A DNA stretch of 37,908 nucleotides from an uncultured Eubacterium sp. (GTDB taxonomy: Bacteria > Bacillota > Clostridia > Lachnospirales > Lachnospiraceae): contig CAJUFM010000025.1 in NCBI GenBank assembly GCA_910585745.1, positions 1 through 37,908 of the forward strand, in the 5' to 3' direction. The position numbers and the translations under genes were made by a program. Of this stretch, positions 1-8,288 are shown one piece after another (the stretch's first letter is position 1; each line of letters starts with the position of its first letter). Under the pieces are notes generated by a model. It made no database searches and was not told where the DNA came from. It saw only the letters and a program-made list of their open reading frames with translations.

Positions 1-543
1 CTCTATGTCCATAAAGTGGGATCGGGGAAGGTAAAAAAGATTCACGACGAGGAAAAGGACGGATTGATCGATGATTATGTCTATTTTGATAACAGGATCT
101 TTTACAGCATCGGGAAAGAAGTCTGGTACTATGATGTGGCGCGGGAGGAAAAGCAGCAGCTGCTGACAGAAGATATGCTGTCTTCTTTCTGGCAGGGATA
201 CCCGGAAGAAACGATTGAGGAGATTTATGTGGATTCCCATAAATTATATTTTGAGGCATATACTGCGGATGTTACAAAGAGATTTTCCTGTTCCTGGCAG
301 CCAGGAGAGAAAAAGGAATGTAAATGGGAGAAAAATCTGGATTTGTGTCTGAGAAAGAAGGCAGAAGGCTGTGATGACCTTACCATAGACACGATCCAGT
401 CAGGGCGCTGTTTTTACACTCTGGATTTCGATCCCCTTGATGAGAAAAGATACTGCTATGACCTGGAACGGGAGAGGAATCAGAGGGTTAGGAAGGGCGA
501 TCCTGAAAACTGCGCCTGGTGGATGTGGGAAGATGAGAATTAG
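1..543 (+). CDS. Hypothetical protein, C-terminal part (5' end outside window)
   Basis: The reading frame is open from base 1 and stops at TAG 541-543, so the true start lies upstream of the window. The visible part is about 180 residues, acidic, and rich in Tyr and Trp. It contains short units such as YVYFDNRIFYSI and EVWYYDVAREE, which resemble blades of the DUF5050/TolB-like beta-propellers often found in surface proteins of gut Clostridia. That family link is an impression from pattern only. The next gene follows within 10 bases (its start codon may even overlap this stop), so the two are probably co-transcribed. No catalytic motif is visible and the function is unknown. Confidence 0.6.
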   Translation, partial: LYVHKVGSGKVKKIHDEEKDGLIDDYVYFDNRIFYSIGKEVWYYDVAREEKQQLLTEDMLSSFWQGYPEETIEEIYVDSHKLYFEAYTADVTKRFSCSWQPGEKKECKWEKNLDLCLRKKAEGCDDLTIDTIQSGRCFYTLDFDPLDEKRYCYDLERERNQRVRKGDPENCAWWMWEDEN

Positions 544-553
544 GAGAAAAACA

Positions 554-2047
554 ATGGTGAAGAAAATCTGTTTATTTGTCTGCGCCCTGGTGCTGGGAGG
601 GGCCTGTGCAGGCCTCACCGCCTGCGGCGGGGAATATGTGGGAAAGAATGGTGATTCTACAGATGGAGTATCCCAAGGTGCGGTATCCGGAGAAGTGGTG
701 TCTCCTCAGGCGGTGTCCGGCTCAGGTGTGTCCGGTGACAGGAAGCTGTCAAAGATGTATGCAAAGACCCCGGAGGATCTTTCGGTGTCTTTTAAGATCC
801 AGGAGAAGACGGAACAGGGTTATCGTGCCAGGGTAAAGATCAGTCCAGAAGAGGACGGCTTATGGGACTGGGAACTTTATCTGGAATTGGAGGACGAGAT
901 CACGGAGATCACCGGGGCAGAGATTGTGTCCCATGAGGAAAACCGTTATATCATCAGGGGGACGGAAGGGAACCGGGATATTAAAAGATACGAAGATGGT
1001 TACTTTGACGTGTCAGTATCCTGCCAGGATCAGATTCATGAACCAGAAGTATGTTATCTTACCAGGCAGGAAGATTATATGGGGGAAAAGGATTATGAAT
1101 GTAAGACTACAAATGTAGAAAGAATAGGGGATTCTGTAAAGGGAAGACTGGTACTGGCAAATCATTCAGAGAAAAAAGCTGGGAAATGGCTGCTTCATCT
1201 GGAGACATATGGTATGAAGATCAACTCTCTGGAGGGGGCGCGGATCGTCTGGGAGGAAGAAGACGAGGAGGAATCAGAATATTATTATGATATCTGTGGA
1301 GAGGGCAGCAGGCAGGATCTGGGCGCCGGGGAAAGGATGGAGATCGCGTTTACTGCGGAGGCACAAAAGGAGAAGGCAGGGGTTGGTAAGGAATTCGAGA
1401 TAGTCAAACAGGTGGATACGGAGATTGACTGGGGTTATTACGAGATGGAGTATGGAGCCAGATATGGAAAGATGGATCGATATCTGGTGGGGGATTCTGT
1501 CAAAGGTGTGGATCTGTTTTTTATCTTTGAGGAAAAGAATAAGGACAGCTATCGTGCCACGGCAGAGCTGACGAATGTAATGGAAGATTCCATCGCTGAC
1601 TGGGAGATCTGTCTGGAGTGTGAAGATGAGATCGAAGAAATATCCGGGGCAGAGATTGTCTCCCATGAGGGAAATGAGTACCGGATCCGGGCAAAGGACC
1701 GGGAAAAATGGATCTCTCCCTATGGCATGGTGACCTTTCAGGTAAAGGTATCCTGTACTGGGAAGATTCATCCTTTGGCAAAAGTCTATTTGGCGAAAGC
1801 GCGGTTTCAGGACGAGGAGGCGAAGACAAAAGATGGCAGGAAAGAGATCCAGATCCGGGAAAAGGATCTGAAAGAAGCGGCGGGGCCCTGCTGGCTTCCT
1901 TATGATATCTTATACAAAAAGATCAGTCGGCTACAAATAAGTACTGGGAAAGAACCTATGACCTGGATGATTTTGAAACCTATGAAGAATACAAAGCCTA
2001 CGTGGACCGGAATGAGTGGGGAAAGAAGATGGGCAGATAAACAATAG
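554..2047 (+). CDS. Lipoprotein with three repeated CBM2-like domains; probable C-terminal frameshift
   Basis: Start 554 is chosen because AGGAG (542-546) sits 7 bases upstream; ATG 533, overlapping the previous stop, is an alternative. The first 23 residues form a lipoprotein signal ending in the lipobox LTAC, so the protein should be anchored outside the membrane. Three related segments follow. The first and third both carry W-E-x-x-L-E-x-E-D-E-I-x-E-I-x-G-A-E-I-V-S-H-E, then a Y-x-I-R strand and a V-S-C strand. This pattern resembles the cellulose-binding CBM2-type fold. The middle copy is diverged. The last 40 residues read as out-of-frame sequence, whereas the -1 frame from about 1921 to TAA 2038-2040 gives a natural-looking tail (DQSATNKYWERTYDLDD...). 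A run of five A (1916-1920) marks the switch. Whether it binds carbohydrate is unproven. Confidence 0.7.
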   Translation: MVKKICLFVCALVLGGACAGLTACGGEYVGKNGDSTDGVSQGAVSGEVVSPQAVSGSGVSGDRKLSKMYAKTPEDLSVSFKIQEKTEQGYRARVKISPEEDGLWDWELYLELEDEITEITGAEIVSHEENRYIIRGTEGNRDIKRYEDGYFDVSVSCQDQIHEPEVCYLTRQEDYMGEKDYECKTTNVERIGDSVKGRLVLANHSEKKAGKWLLHLETYGMKINSLEGARIVWEEEDEEESEYYYDICGEGSRQDLGAGERMEIAFTAEAQKEKAGVGKEFEIVKQVDTEIDWGYYEMEYGARYGKMDRYLVGDSVKGVDLFFIFEEKNKDSYRATAELTNVMEDSIADWEICLECEDEIEEISGAEIVSHEGNEYRIRAKDREKWISPYGMVTFQVKVSCTGKIHPLAKVYLAKARFQDEEAKTKDGRKEIQIREKDLKEAAGPCWLPYDILYKKISRLQISTGKEPMTWMILKPMKNTKPTWTGMSGERRWADKQ

Positions 2048-2061
2048 ATACAGCTTGTCAT

Positions 2062-2118
2062 AAAACCTTCCTTTTCTGCATATACTTACCATAGTATGTA
2101 TGAAATGGAGGGTTTTTT
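2062..2118 (+). promoter_or_regulatory. Hairpin that buries the nifJ ribosome-binding site (possible terminator/insulator)
   Basis: AAAACCTTCC (2062-2071) can pair with GGAGGGTTTT (2107-2116) over ten positions with one G-U pair. The 3' arm contains the nifJ Shine-Dalgarno GGAGGG and runs into T's just before ATG 2119. Inside the loop is a smaller hairpin, ATACT (2082-2086) with AGTAT (2093-2097). TATACT at 2081-2086 could be a -10, though I see no good -35 at 17 bases. RNA started there would lack the 5' arm, leaving the site free. Read-through RNA from the lipoprotein gene would form the stem. Confidence 0.45.
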
Positions 2119-5100
2119 ATGTCTGAAAATAAGAGAAGTAAAAAGACAATGGATGGAAATATGGCAGCTGCCCATGTTTCCTATGCCTTTACTGAGGCGG
2201 CTGCGATCTATCCGATTACGCCGTCTTCGCCCATGGCAGATTATGTGGACCTGTGGGCAAATGAAGGGTTGAAAAATATATTTGGACAACCTGTGATGAT
2301 GAGCGAGATGCAGTCGGAGGCGGGGGCAGCAGGAGCGCTTCACGGGTCTTTGCAGGCGGGAGCGTTATCTACAACGTATACCGCCTCCCAGGGGCTTTTG
2401 TTGATGGTACCCAACATGTATAAGATGGCAGGAGAACTTTTGCCGGCGGTGATCCATGTATCCGCCAGGGCGCTGGCGAGCCATGCCCTTTCTATCTTTG
2501 GTGATCACTCGGATGTATATGCCTGCCGGCAGACCGGATTTGCCATGCTGTGTGCTGGCAATGTACAGGAAGTAATGGATCTGGGAGCCGTGGCACATCT
2601 GGCTGCCATCGAGGGACGGGTTCCTTTTCTTCACTTCTTTGATGGGTTCCGCACCTCTCATGAGATCCAGAAGATCGAGGTATGGGATTATAAGGACCTA
2701 AAGGAAATGTGTCCGATGGATGCGGTGCGGGAATACCGGAAAAGGGCGCTGAACCCGAACCATCCGGTACAGCGTGGAACCGCACAGAACCCGGATATCT
2801 TTTTCCAGGTACGGGAAGCATGCAATCCCTATTATGACAGACTGCCTCAGATCGTGGAGAAGTATATGCAGAAGGTCAATGAAAAGGCAGGGACGGATTA
2901 TAAACTTTTCAATTACTATGGCGATCTCGAGGCGAAGAAAGTCATCATTGCCATGGGTTCGGTCTGTGATGCCACAGAGGAGACCATTGACTACCTGAGA
3001 GGAAAGGGAGAAAAGGTGGGACTGGTCAAAGTGCGCCTGTTCCGTCCTTTCAGTGCCGAGCATTTGATCCAGGCGCTGCCGGCTACGGTGGAACAGATCA
3101 CGGTATTAGACCGCAGCAAAGAACCAGGCGCCCAGGGAGAGGCATTGTATCTGGATGTGGTAGCGGCGCTGAAAGACAGCCGGTTCCAGAATGTACCGGT
3201 CTATGGTGGACGATATGGCCTTGGTTCCAAAGATACTTATCCCTCCGACCTGCTGGCGGTATATCACAATGAGGCGAAGAAAAAATTTACCATCGGCATC
3301 GTGGATGATGTGACGAACCTTTCCCTGGAGCGCACCGAAAGCCCCCATACGGCGCCGGAAGGGACAACCAGCTGTAAGTTCTGGGGCATGGGTGCCGACG
3401 GAACGGTGGGCGCCAATAAAAACTCCATCAAGATCATCGGAGACAATACTGATAAATATGTACAGGCTTATTTTGACTACGATTCCAAGAAATCCGGTGG
3501 CGTGACCATTTCCCACCTGCGTTTTGGAGACCAGCCCATCAAGTCATCGTATCTCATCGAGAAGGCGGATTTTGTGGCGTGCCACATGCCAGCATATATC
3601 CGTAAATACCATATGGTCCAGGATCTCAAACCGAAGGGATCTTTCCTGCTGAACTGTGCCTGGAGTGCAGAAGAGTTAGAAGAGGCCCTTCCGGGACAGG
3701 TAAAACGCTATATTGCGGAAAATGACATTCACCTGTACACCATCGATGGATTTAAACTGGGCAAGGAAATCGGTCTTGGCGGCCGCATCAATACGATCCT
3801 GCAGGCGGCATTTTTCGTTATCTCTGGTATCATTCCGAAGGATGAGGCCATAGAACACATGAAGACGGCTGCCAAGAAAACCTATTCCAAAAAGGGCGAT
3901 GACATCGTGGAAATGAACTACCGTGCCATAGAGGCAGGGGCAGAAAAGTTTGTGGAGATACCCGTGCCGGAGAGCTGGAAACAGGCGGAAGAAGAGGATA
4001 TTACGGACAAGATGAGCGGCGTTAATGACGACTTGATGGAATATGTAAATGATATCCAGAGCAAGATCAATTCCCAGCAGGGCAATGACCTTCCAGTGTC
4101 GGCATTTAAAAAATATGTGGACGGAACGGTGCCTCTCGGATCTGCGGCTTATGAAAAGCGTGGTGTGGGAATTGATGTGCCCCGGTGGAATCCAGATGGG
4201 TGTATCCAGTGTAATTTCTGTTCCTATGTCTGTCCTCATGCCTGCATCCGCCCTCTGGCTCTGGACGAAGAGACAGAAAAGGAGGCACCAGAGGGAACCA
4301 TCACGGATATGACTGGCATCGAAGGCATGAAATTTGCCGTGACCATTTCTCCGCTGGATTGTACCGGCTGCGGCAACTGCGCCAACGTTTGTCCGGGAAA
4401 TAAGCGCAATGACGTATTGAAGATGATCTCTGTGGATGAGGGAATGTATCAGCAGAAACTCTTTGATTACGGTGTCAATATTAAGACGCCGGAGAAAGTG
4501 TTAGAAAAATTCAAAGTGGATACGGTGAAGGGAAGCCAGTTCAAGAAACCGCTTCTGGAGTTTTCCGGCGCCTGTGCCGGCTGCGGGGAAACACAGTATG
4601 CCAAACTGGCGACCCAGATGTTTGGAGACCGCATGTATATCGCCAATGCCACCGGTTGTTCTTCCATCTGGGGCGGATCATCTCCGGCATCTGCCTATAC
4701 GGTAAACCACGACGGCGAAGGACCTGCCTGGGCAAATTCTCTCTTTGAAGACAATGCAGAGTTTGGATTTGGTATGGAGCTGGCTCAGAGAACCCTGCGG
4801 AATAAAGTGGTCTCTGCTGTCAAAGAGCTGAGTGGCCAGTCAGTTTCCCTCAGTGATAAGGCAAAGGAAAAGATGAGCGCATATCTGGAGACACTGGAAG
4901 ACGGCTCAGCGAACAAGACTGCTACGAAGGAAATGCTGGAAGTTCTGGAGCAGGAGAAGATCTCCGGCGAGGCGGCGGAGACGATTTTAGAGTACCGGGA
5001 TTTTGCGTCGAAGAAATCCCAGTGGATCTTCGGCGGTGACGGATGGGCATATGATATCGGCTATGGCGGTCTGGACCATGTGATCGCCAGCGGACAGGAC

Positions 5101-5655
5101 GTCAACATTCTTGTATTTGATACGGAGGTTTATTCCAACACCGGAGGGCAGGCTTCCAAATCCACACCGATGGGAGCCATCGCCCAGTTCGCGGCAGGCG
5201 GTAAGGAGATCAAGAAGAAAGACCTGGCAGCAGTGGCGATGAGCTATGGCTATGTGTATGTGGCACAGGTGGCGATGGGTGCGGATATGGCCCAGACGGT
5301 CAAGGCATTCGAGGAAGCAGAGCGCTATCCGGGACCATCTCTGATCATTGCCTATGCCCCATGTATCAATCACGGAATCCGCATCGGCATGGGAAATTCC
5401 ATGGATGAGGAGAAAAAGGCGGTGGAGACAGGATACTGGCACCTGTTCCGCTACAATCCTGAACTGGCAGAGCAGGGCAAGAATCCATTTATCCTGGATT
5501 CCAAAGAGCCAAAGGGAGGATTCCAGGAGTTCCTCATGGGTGAGGTGCGCTACAACCGTCTGATGCGGGCGAACCCGGAGCGGGCAAAGAAGCTTTTTGA
5601 AAAAGCAGAAAAGGAAGCGTCGGAGAAATACAAGAGACTTGCACAAATGTCATAA
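2119..5655 (+). CDS. nifJ: Pyruvate:ferredoxin (flavodoxin) oxidoreductase
   Basis: This cytoplasmic enzyme converts pyruvate and CoA to acetyl-CoA and CO2 and passes electrons to ferredoxin, the central step of sugar fermentation in anaerobes. The single chain of 1178 residues is full length for the fused homodimeric type. The N-terminal pyruvate-binding region has AIYPITPSSPMADYVD. The CoA/gamma region follows (FGDQPIKSSYLIEKADF). Two 4Fe-4S motifs are CxxCxxCxxxC near residue 695 (CIQCNFCSYVC) and near 748 (CTGCGNCANVC). A further Cys-pair region (CAGCGETQ) precedes the C-terminal thiamine diphosphate site GDGWAYDIGYGG...NTGGQ. GGAGGG lies 6 bases before ATG 2119. It is flanked by unrelated genes and looks like its own transcription unit. 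Its acetyl-CoA feeds acetate kinase, encoded about 15 kb downstream. Confidence 0.97.
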   Translation: MSENKRSKKTMDGNMAAAHVSYAFTEAAAIYPITPSSPMADYVDLWANEGLKNIFGQPVMMSEMQSEAGAAGALHGSLQAGALSTTYTASQGLLLMVPNMYKMAGELLPAVIHVSARALASHALSIFGDHSDVYACRQTGFAMLCAGNVQEVMDLGAVAHLAAIEGRVPFLHFFDGFRTSHEIQKIEVWDYKDLKEMCPMDAVREYRKRALNPNHPVQRGTAQNPDIFFQVREACNPYYDRLPQIVEKYMQKVNEKAGTDYKLFNYYGDLEAKKVIIAMGSVCDATEETIDYLRGKGEKVGLVKVRLFRPFSAEHLIQALPATVEQITVLDRSKEPGAQGEALYLDVVAALKDSRFQNVPVYGGRYGLGSKDTYPSDLLAVYHNEAKKKFTIGIVDDVTNLSLERTESPHTAPEGTTSCKFWGMGADGTVGANKNSIKIIGDNTDKYVQAYFDYDSKKSGGVTISHLRFGDQPIKSSYLIEKADFVACHMPAYIRKYHMVQDLKPKGSFLLNCAWSAEELEEALPGQVKRYIAENDIHLYTIDGFKLGKEIGLGGRINTILQAAFFVISGIIPKDEAIEHMKTAAKKTYSKKGDDIVEMNYRAIEAGAEKFVEIPVPESWKQAEEEDITDKMSGVNDDLMEYVNDIQSKINSQQGNDLPVSAFKKYVDGTVPLGSAAYEKRGVGIDVPRWNPDGCIQCNFCSYVCPHACIRPLALDEETEKEAPEGTITDMTGIEGMKFAVTISPLDCTGCGNCANVCPGNKRNDVLKMISVDEGMYQQKLFDYGVNIKTPEKVLEKFKVDTVKGSQFKKPLLEFSGACAGCGETQYAKLATQMFGDRMYIANATGCSSIWGGSSPASAYTVNHDGEGPAWANSLFEDNAEFGFGMELAQRTLRNKVVSAVKELSGQSVSLSDKAKEKMSAYLETLEDGSANKTATKEMLEVLEQEKISGEAAETILEYRDFASKKSQWIFGGDGWAYDIGYGGLDHVIASGQDVNILVFDTEVYSNTGGQASKSTPMGAIAQFAAGGKEIKKKDLAAVAMSYGYVYVAQVAMGADMAQTVKAFEEAERYPGPSLIIAYAPCINHGIRIGMGNSMDEEKKAVETGYWHLFRYNPELAEQGKNPFILDSKEPKGGFQEFLMGEVRYNRLMRANPERAKKLFEKAEKEASEKYKRLAQMS

Positions 5656-5687
5656 ATCGTGTAAACTATGCATAAGAGAAATTTAGA

Positions 5688-5719
5688 CAGCTGTCCCTGG
5701 CAAAAGCCAGGAACGGCTG
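5688..5719 (+). other. Stem-loop in the asnS leader
   Basis: CCTGGC (5696-5701), AAAA, GCCAGG (5706-5711) is a perfect 6-bp stem with a tetraloop. It is capped outside by CAGC (5688-5691) pairing with GCTG (5716-5719) across an internal loop. No T tract follows, so it is not a convincing intrinsic terminator. The T-box signature sequence is also absent. It may be a processing or stability element between nifJ and asnS. Confidence 0.3.
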
Positions 5720-5746
5720 CGTACATATTATATGGAGGAATTTGAA

Positions 5747-7138
5747 ATGGAACTTACAAGTATACGGAGCCTGTTCCGTGACAAAGATGAATACACCGGC
5801 AAGGAGGTTACGGTTGGCGGCTGGATACGGAGTATCCGGGACTCCAAGACCTTTGGGTTTATTGTGATCAACGATGGAACTTTTTTTGAGCCGCTGCAGA
5901 TTGTCTACAGTGACAAACTGGACAATTTTGATGTCATATCCAAACTGAATGTAGGAGCGGCCATTATCGTGAGAGGAACGCTGGTGGAGACACCTAATGC
6001 AAAACAGCCTTTTGAGATACAGGCGGATAGTGTGGAAGTAGAGGGACCATCTACCGGTGAATATCCACTGCAGAAAAAACGTCACAGCTTTGAATATCTT
6101 CGGACAATCTCTCATCTGAGACCGAGGACCAATACCTTTCAGGCTGTATTTCGTGTGCGCTCCCTGATCGCTTATGCGATCCATAAATTTTTCCAGGATC
6201 GGGAGTTTGTTTATGTGCATACGCCGCTGATCACAGGCAGCGATTGCGAGGGCGCCGGGGAGATGTTCCGGGTGACGACGCTGGATATGGAGAATCTGCC
6301 GATGACGCCGGAGGGGGCTGTTGACTATGCCCAGGATTTCTTTGGAAAAGAGACCAACCTTACTGTGAGCGGTCAGCTCAACGGTGAGACCTTCGCCCAG
6401 GCATTTAAAAATATATATACCTTTGGACCGACATTCCGGGCGGAGAACTCCAACACCACCCGCCATGCTGCTGAGTTCTGGATGATTGAGCCGGAGATCG
6501 CCTTTGCCGATCTGAAGGATGATATGATGCTGGCGGAGAGCATGTTAAAGTATGTGATCCGTTATGTCCTGGATCATGCGCCGGAGGAGATGAATTTCTT
6601 TAACAGTTTTGTGGACAAGGGACTCATTGAACGCCTTAAGCATGTAGAACAGTCTGAATTTGCCCATGTAACTTATACAGAAGCCATTGAGATCCTGGAA
6701 AAGAATAACGATCGTTTCGAGTATAAGGTATCCTGGGGAGCGGATCTGCAGACAGAACATGAGAGATACCTTACCGAAGAAGTGTACAAACGTCCAGTAT
6801 TTGTCACAGATTATCCGAAGGAGATCAAGGCATTTTATATGAAACTCAACGAGGATGGAAAAACTGTGGCAGCCATGGACTGCCTTGTCCCGGGCATCGG
6901 TGAGATCATTGGGGGCAGCCAGAGAGAGGATGACTATGAAAAACTGGTGAAGCGCATGGAGGAGTGCAGTCTGAACCAGGAAGATTATGAGTTCTATCTG
7001 GATCTGAGAAAGTACGGTTCCACAAGGCATGCCGGATTTGGTCTTGGTTTTGAGCGCTGTGTGATGTACCTTACAGGAATGCAGAATATCCGCGACGTGG
7101 TTCCGTTCCCAAGAACGGTCAAAAACTGTGAACTTTAA
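5747..7138 (+). CDS. asnS: Asparaginyl-tRNA synthetase
   Basis: This class IIb aminoacyl-tRNA synthetase charges tRNA-Asn with asparagine. Start 5747 is preferred over 5732 because GGAGGA (5734-5739) sits 7 bases before it and the protein then begins MELTSIRSLF, giving 463 residues, the usual bacterial length. An N-terminal OB-fold anticodon-binding domain (residues about 15-100, VTVGGWIRSIRDSKTFGFI) precedes the catalytic domain. Motif 2 is TFGPTFRAENSNTTRHAAEF and motif 3 is GFGLGFERCVMYLTG near the C-terminus, ending in PFPRT as in AsnRS. The adjacent asnA gene, 19 bases downstream, makes the amino acid substrate, so the pair is likely one operon matching asparagine supply to tRNA charging. 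Confidence 0.96.
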   Translation: MELTSIRSLFRDKDEYTGKEVTVGGWIRSIRDSKTFGFIVINDGTFFEPLQIVYSDKLDNFDVISKLNVGAAIIVRGTLVETPNAKQPFEIQADSVEVEGPSTGEYPLQKKRHSFEYLRTISHLRPRTNTFQAVFRVRSLIAYAIHKFFQDREFVYVHTPLITGSDCEGAGEMFRVTTLDMENLPMTPEGAVDYAQDFFGKETNLTVSGQLNGETFAQAFKNIYTFGPTFRAENSNTTRHAAEFWMIEPEIAFADLKDDMMLAESMLKYVIRYVLDHAPEEMNFFNSFVDKGLIERLKHVEQSEFAHVTYTEAIEILEKNNDRFEYKVSWGADLQTEHERYLTEEVYKRPVFVTDYPKEIKAFYMKLNEDGKTVAAMDCLVPGIGEIIGGSQREDDYEKLVKRMEECSLNQEDYEFYLDLRKYGSTRHAGFGLGFERCVMYLTGMQNIRDVVPFPRTVKNCEL

Positions 7139-7157
7139 GAGAATGAGGAGGAAGAAT

Positions 7158-8165
7158 ATGAATTTGCAAGTACCAGAGGATTACCAGTCTCCGCTGTCGA
7201 TCCGTGAGACCGAGGAAGCGATTAAAAAAGTAAAAGATTTTTTTGAAAAAGCATTGGCGGTGAACCTGAATCTCACCAGGGTGTCGGCACCACTTTTTGT
7301 TGCGCCGGAGACGGGATTGAATGATGACCTGAACGGAGTGGAGCGGCCGGTGGCATTTGGCATCCGGGAGCAGGAGGAGAGAAAGGTAGAGATCGTCCAT
7401 TCTCTCGCCAAATGGAAGCGCTATGCCTTAAAACGTTATGGTTTTGAAAAGGGGGAAGGGCTGTATACGGATATGAATGCCATCCGCCGGGATGAGGACA
7501 CAGACAATATCCATTCTATTTTTGTGGACCAGTGGGACTGGGAGCGGATCATTGATGCCTCAGAGCGCAATATAGACACATTAAAGACCATTGTAAAGAA
7601 GGTATATCAGTCTCTGGAAGAGACCGAGGACTTTATGTCCATCAAATATCCTTACATAAAGAAGTCGCTGCCCCAGAATATTACATTTGTCTCTACCCAG
7701 GAGCTGGAGGACCAGTATCCGGATAAGTCACCCAAGGAGAGGGAATATCTTGCGGCAAAAGAACACGGTGCCATTTTCCTGATGCAGATAGGAGATAAGC
7801 TGGCTTCCGGAGAGCCCCATGACGGCAGGGCGCCGGATTATGATGACTGGTCGCTGAACGGGGATATTATTGTATATTACCCGGTGCTGGATATTGCCCT
7901 GGAGCTTTCTTCCATGGGGATCCGCGTGGATGAGAAAGCGCTGAAGGACCAGCTTGCAAAAGCAGGCTGTGAGGAACGCAGCAAACTGCTCTTCCAGAAA
8001 GAGATCCTGGAGGGAAAACTTCCCTATACCATCGGGGGAGGGATCGGGCAGTCCAGGATCTGTATGTTTTTCCTGAAAAAAGCCCATATCGGTGAGGTTC
8101 AGTCCTCCATATGGCCGGAAGAGGTTATGAAAGAGGCAGAAGAAAAGGGACTTCAGATCTTGTGA
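7158..8165 (+). CDS. asnA: Aspartate-ammonia ligase (AsnA-type asparagine synthetase)
   Basis: The enzyme makes asparagine from aspartate, ammonia and ATP in the cytoplasm. Start 7158 has GAGGAGG (7145-7151) 6 bases upstream; the earlier in-frame ATG 7128 lies inside asnS and is unlikely. The 335-residue length is typical. Family signatures include the N-terminal YQSPLSIRETEEAIKKVKDFF, LTRVSAPLFV, GLNDDLNGVERPVAF, the central ALKRYGF...GLYTDMNAIRRDE, DQWDWE, and the C-terminal GGGIGQSRICMFFL motif-3 segment. AsnA is evolutionarily related to class II aspartyl/asparaginyl-tRNA synthetases, so a relative of the synthetase sits directly beside it. The dependence on free ammonia fits a gut anaerobe. 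Confidence 0.96.
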   Translation: MNLQVPEDYQSPLSIRETEEAIKKVKDFFEKALAVNLNLTRVSAPLFVAPETGLNDDLNGVERPVAFGIREQEERKVEIVHSLAKWKRYALKRYGFEKGEGLYTDMNAIRRDEDTDNIHSIFVDQWDWERIIDASERNIDTLKTIVKKVYQSLEETEDFMSIKYPYIKKSLPQNITFVSTQELEDQYPDKSPKEREYLAAKEHGAIFLMQIGDKLASGEPHDGRAPDYDDWSLNGDIIVYYPVLDIALELSSMGIRVDEKALKDQLAKAGCEERSKLLFQKEILEGKLPYTIGGGIGQSRICMFFLKKAHIGEVQSSIWPEEVMKEAEEKGLQIL

Positions 8166-8178
8166 TGCCAGGGTCAAA

Positions 8179-8243
8179 AGGTCAAAATGCCGTTCATGCC
8201 TGCATGAAAAATAAGTTCTGACGAACTTATTCGCATTTGAACT
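8179..8243. repeat. Compact palindromic element with two hairpins inside an outer stem
   Basis: The outer arms AGGTCAAAATGC (8179-8190) and GCATTTGAACT (8233-8243) are near-perfect inverted repeats. Between them lie TTCATGC-CT-GCATGAA (8193-8208) and AATAAGTTC-TGAC-GAACTTATT (8210-8231), both perfect. The whole can fold as a three-way junction on either strand. A short direct repeat, GGTCAAAA twice (8172-8187), overlaps its left edge. The form matches REP/MITE-like intergenic repeats, and the family could be confirmed only by finding other genomic copies. No second copy is obvious in this window. Confidence 0.55.
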
Positions 8244-8264
8244 GGGGCCCCAACATCGTATAAT
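8237..8264 (+). promoter_or_regulatory. Promoter of the alcohol dehydrogenase gene
   Basis: A perfect -10 TATAAT (8259-8264) has TTGAAC (8237-8242) 16 bases upstream as the -35. The -35 lies in the right arm of the palindromic element, and GGGGCCCC (8244-8251) fills part of the spacer. AGGAGG (8277-8282) follows before the start codon. Confidence 0.6.
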
Positions 8265-8288
8265 AGTATACCAAACAGGAGGATGATC

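Noticed and set aside
4987..5646. A 219-codon minus-strand frame at the end of nifJ
   Set aside because: It lies over the conserved thiamine-binding domain of nifJ and has no RBS or motif.
5688..5746. A T-box riboswitch in front of asnS
   Set aside because: Only a short stem-loop is present. The leader is too short and the T-box signature and antiterminator are absent.
5666..6466. A 266-codon open frame antisense to asnS
   Set aside because: It covers the well-conserved AsnRS N-terminal and motif 2 regions and has no recognisable domain; it is a shadow frame.
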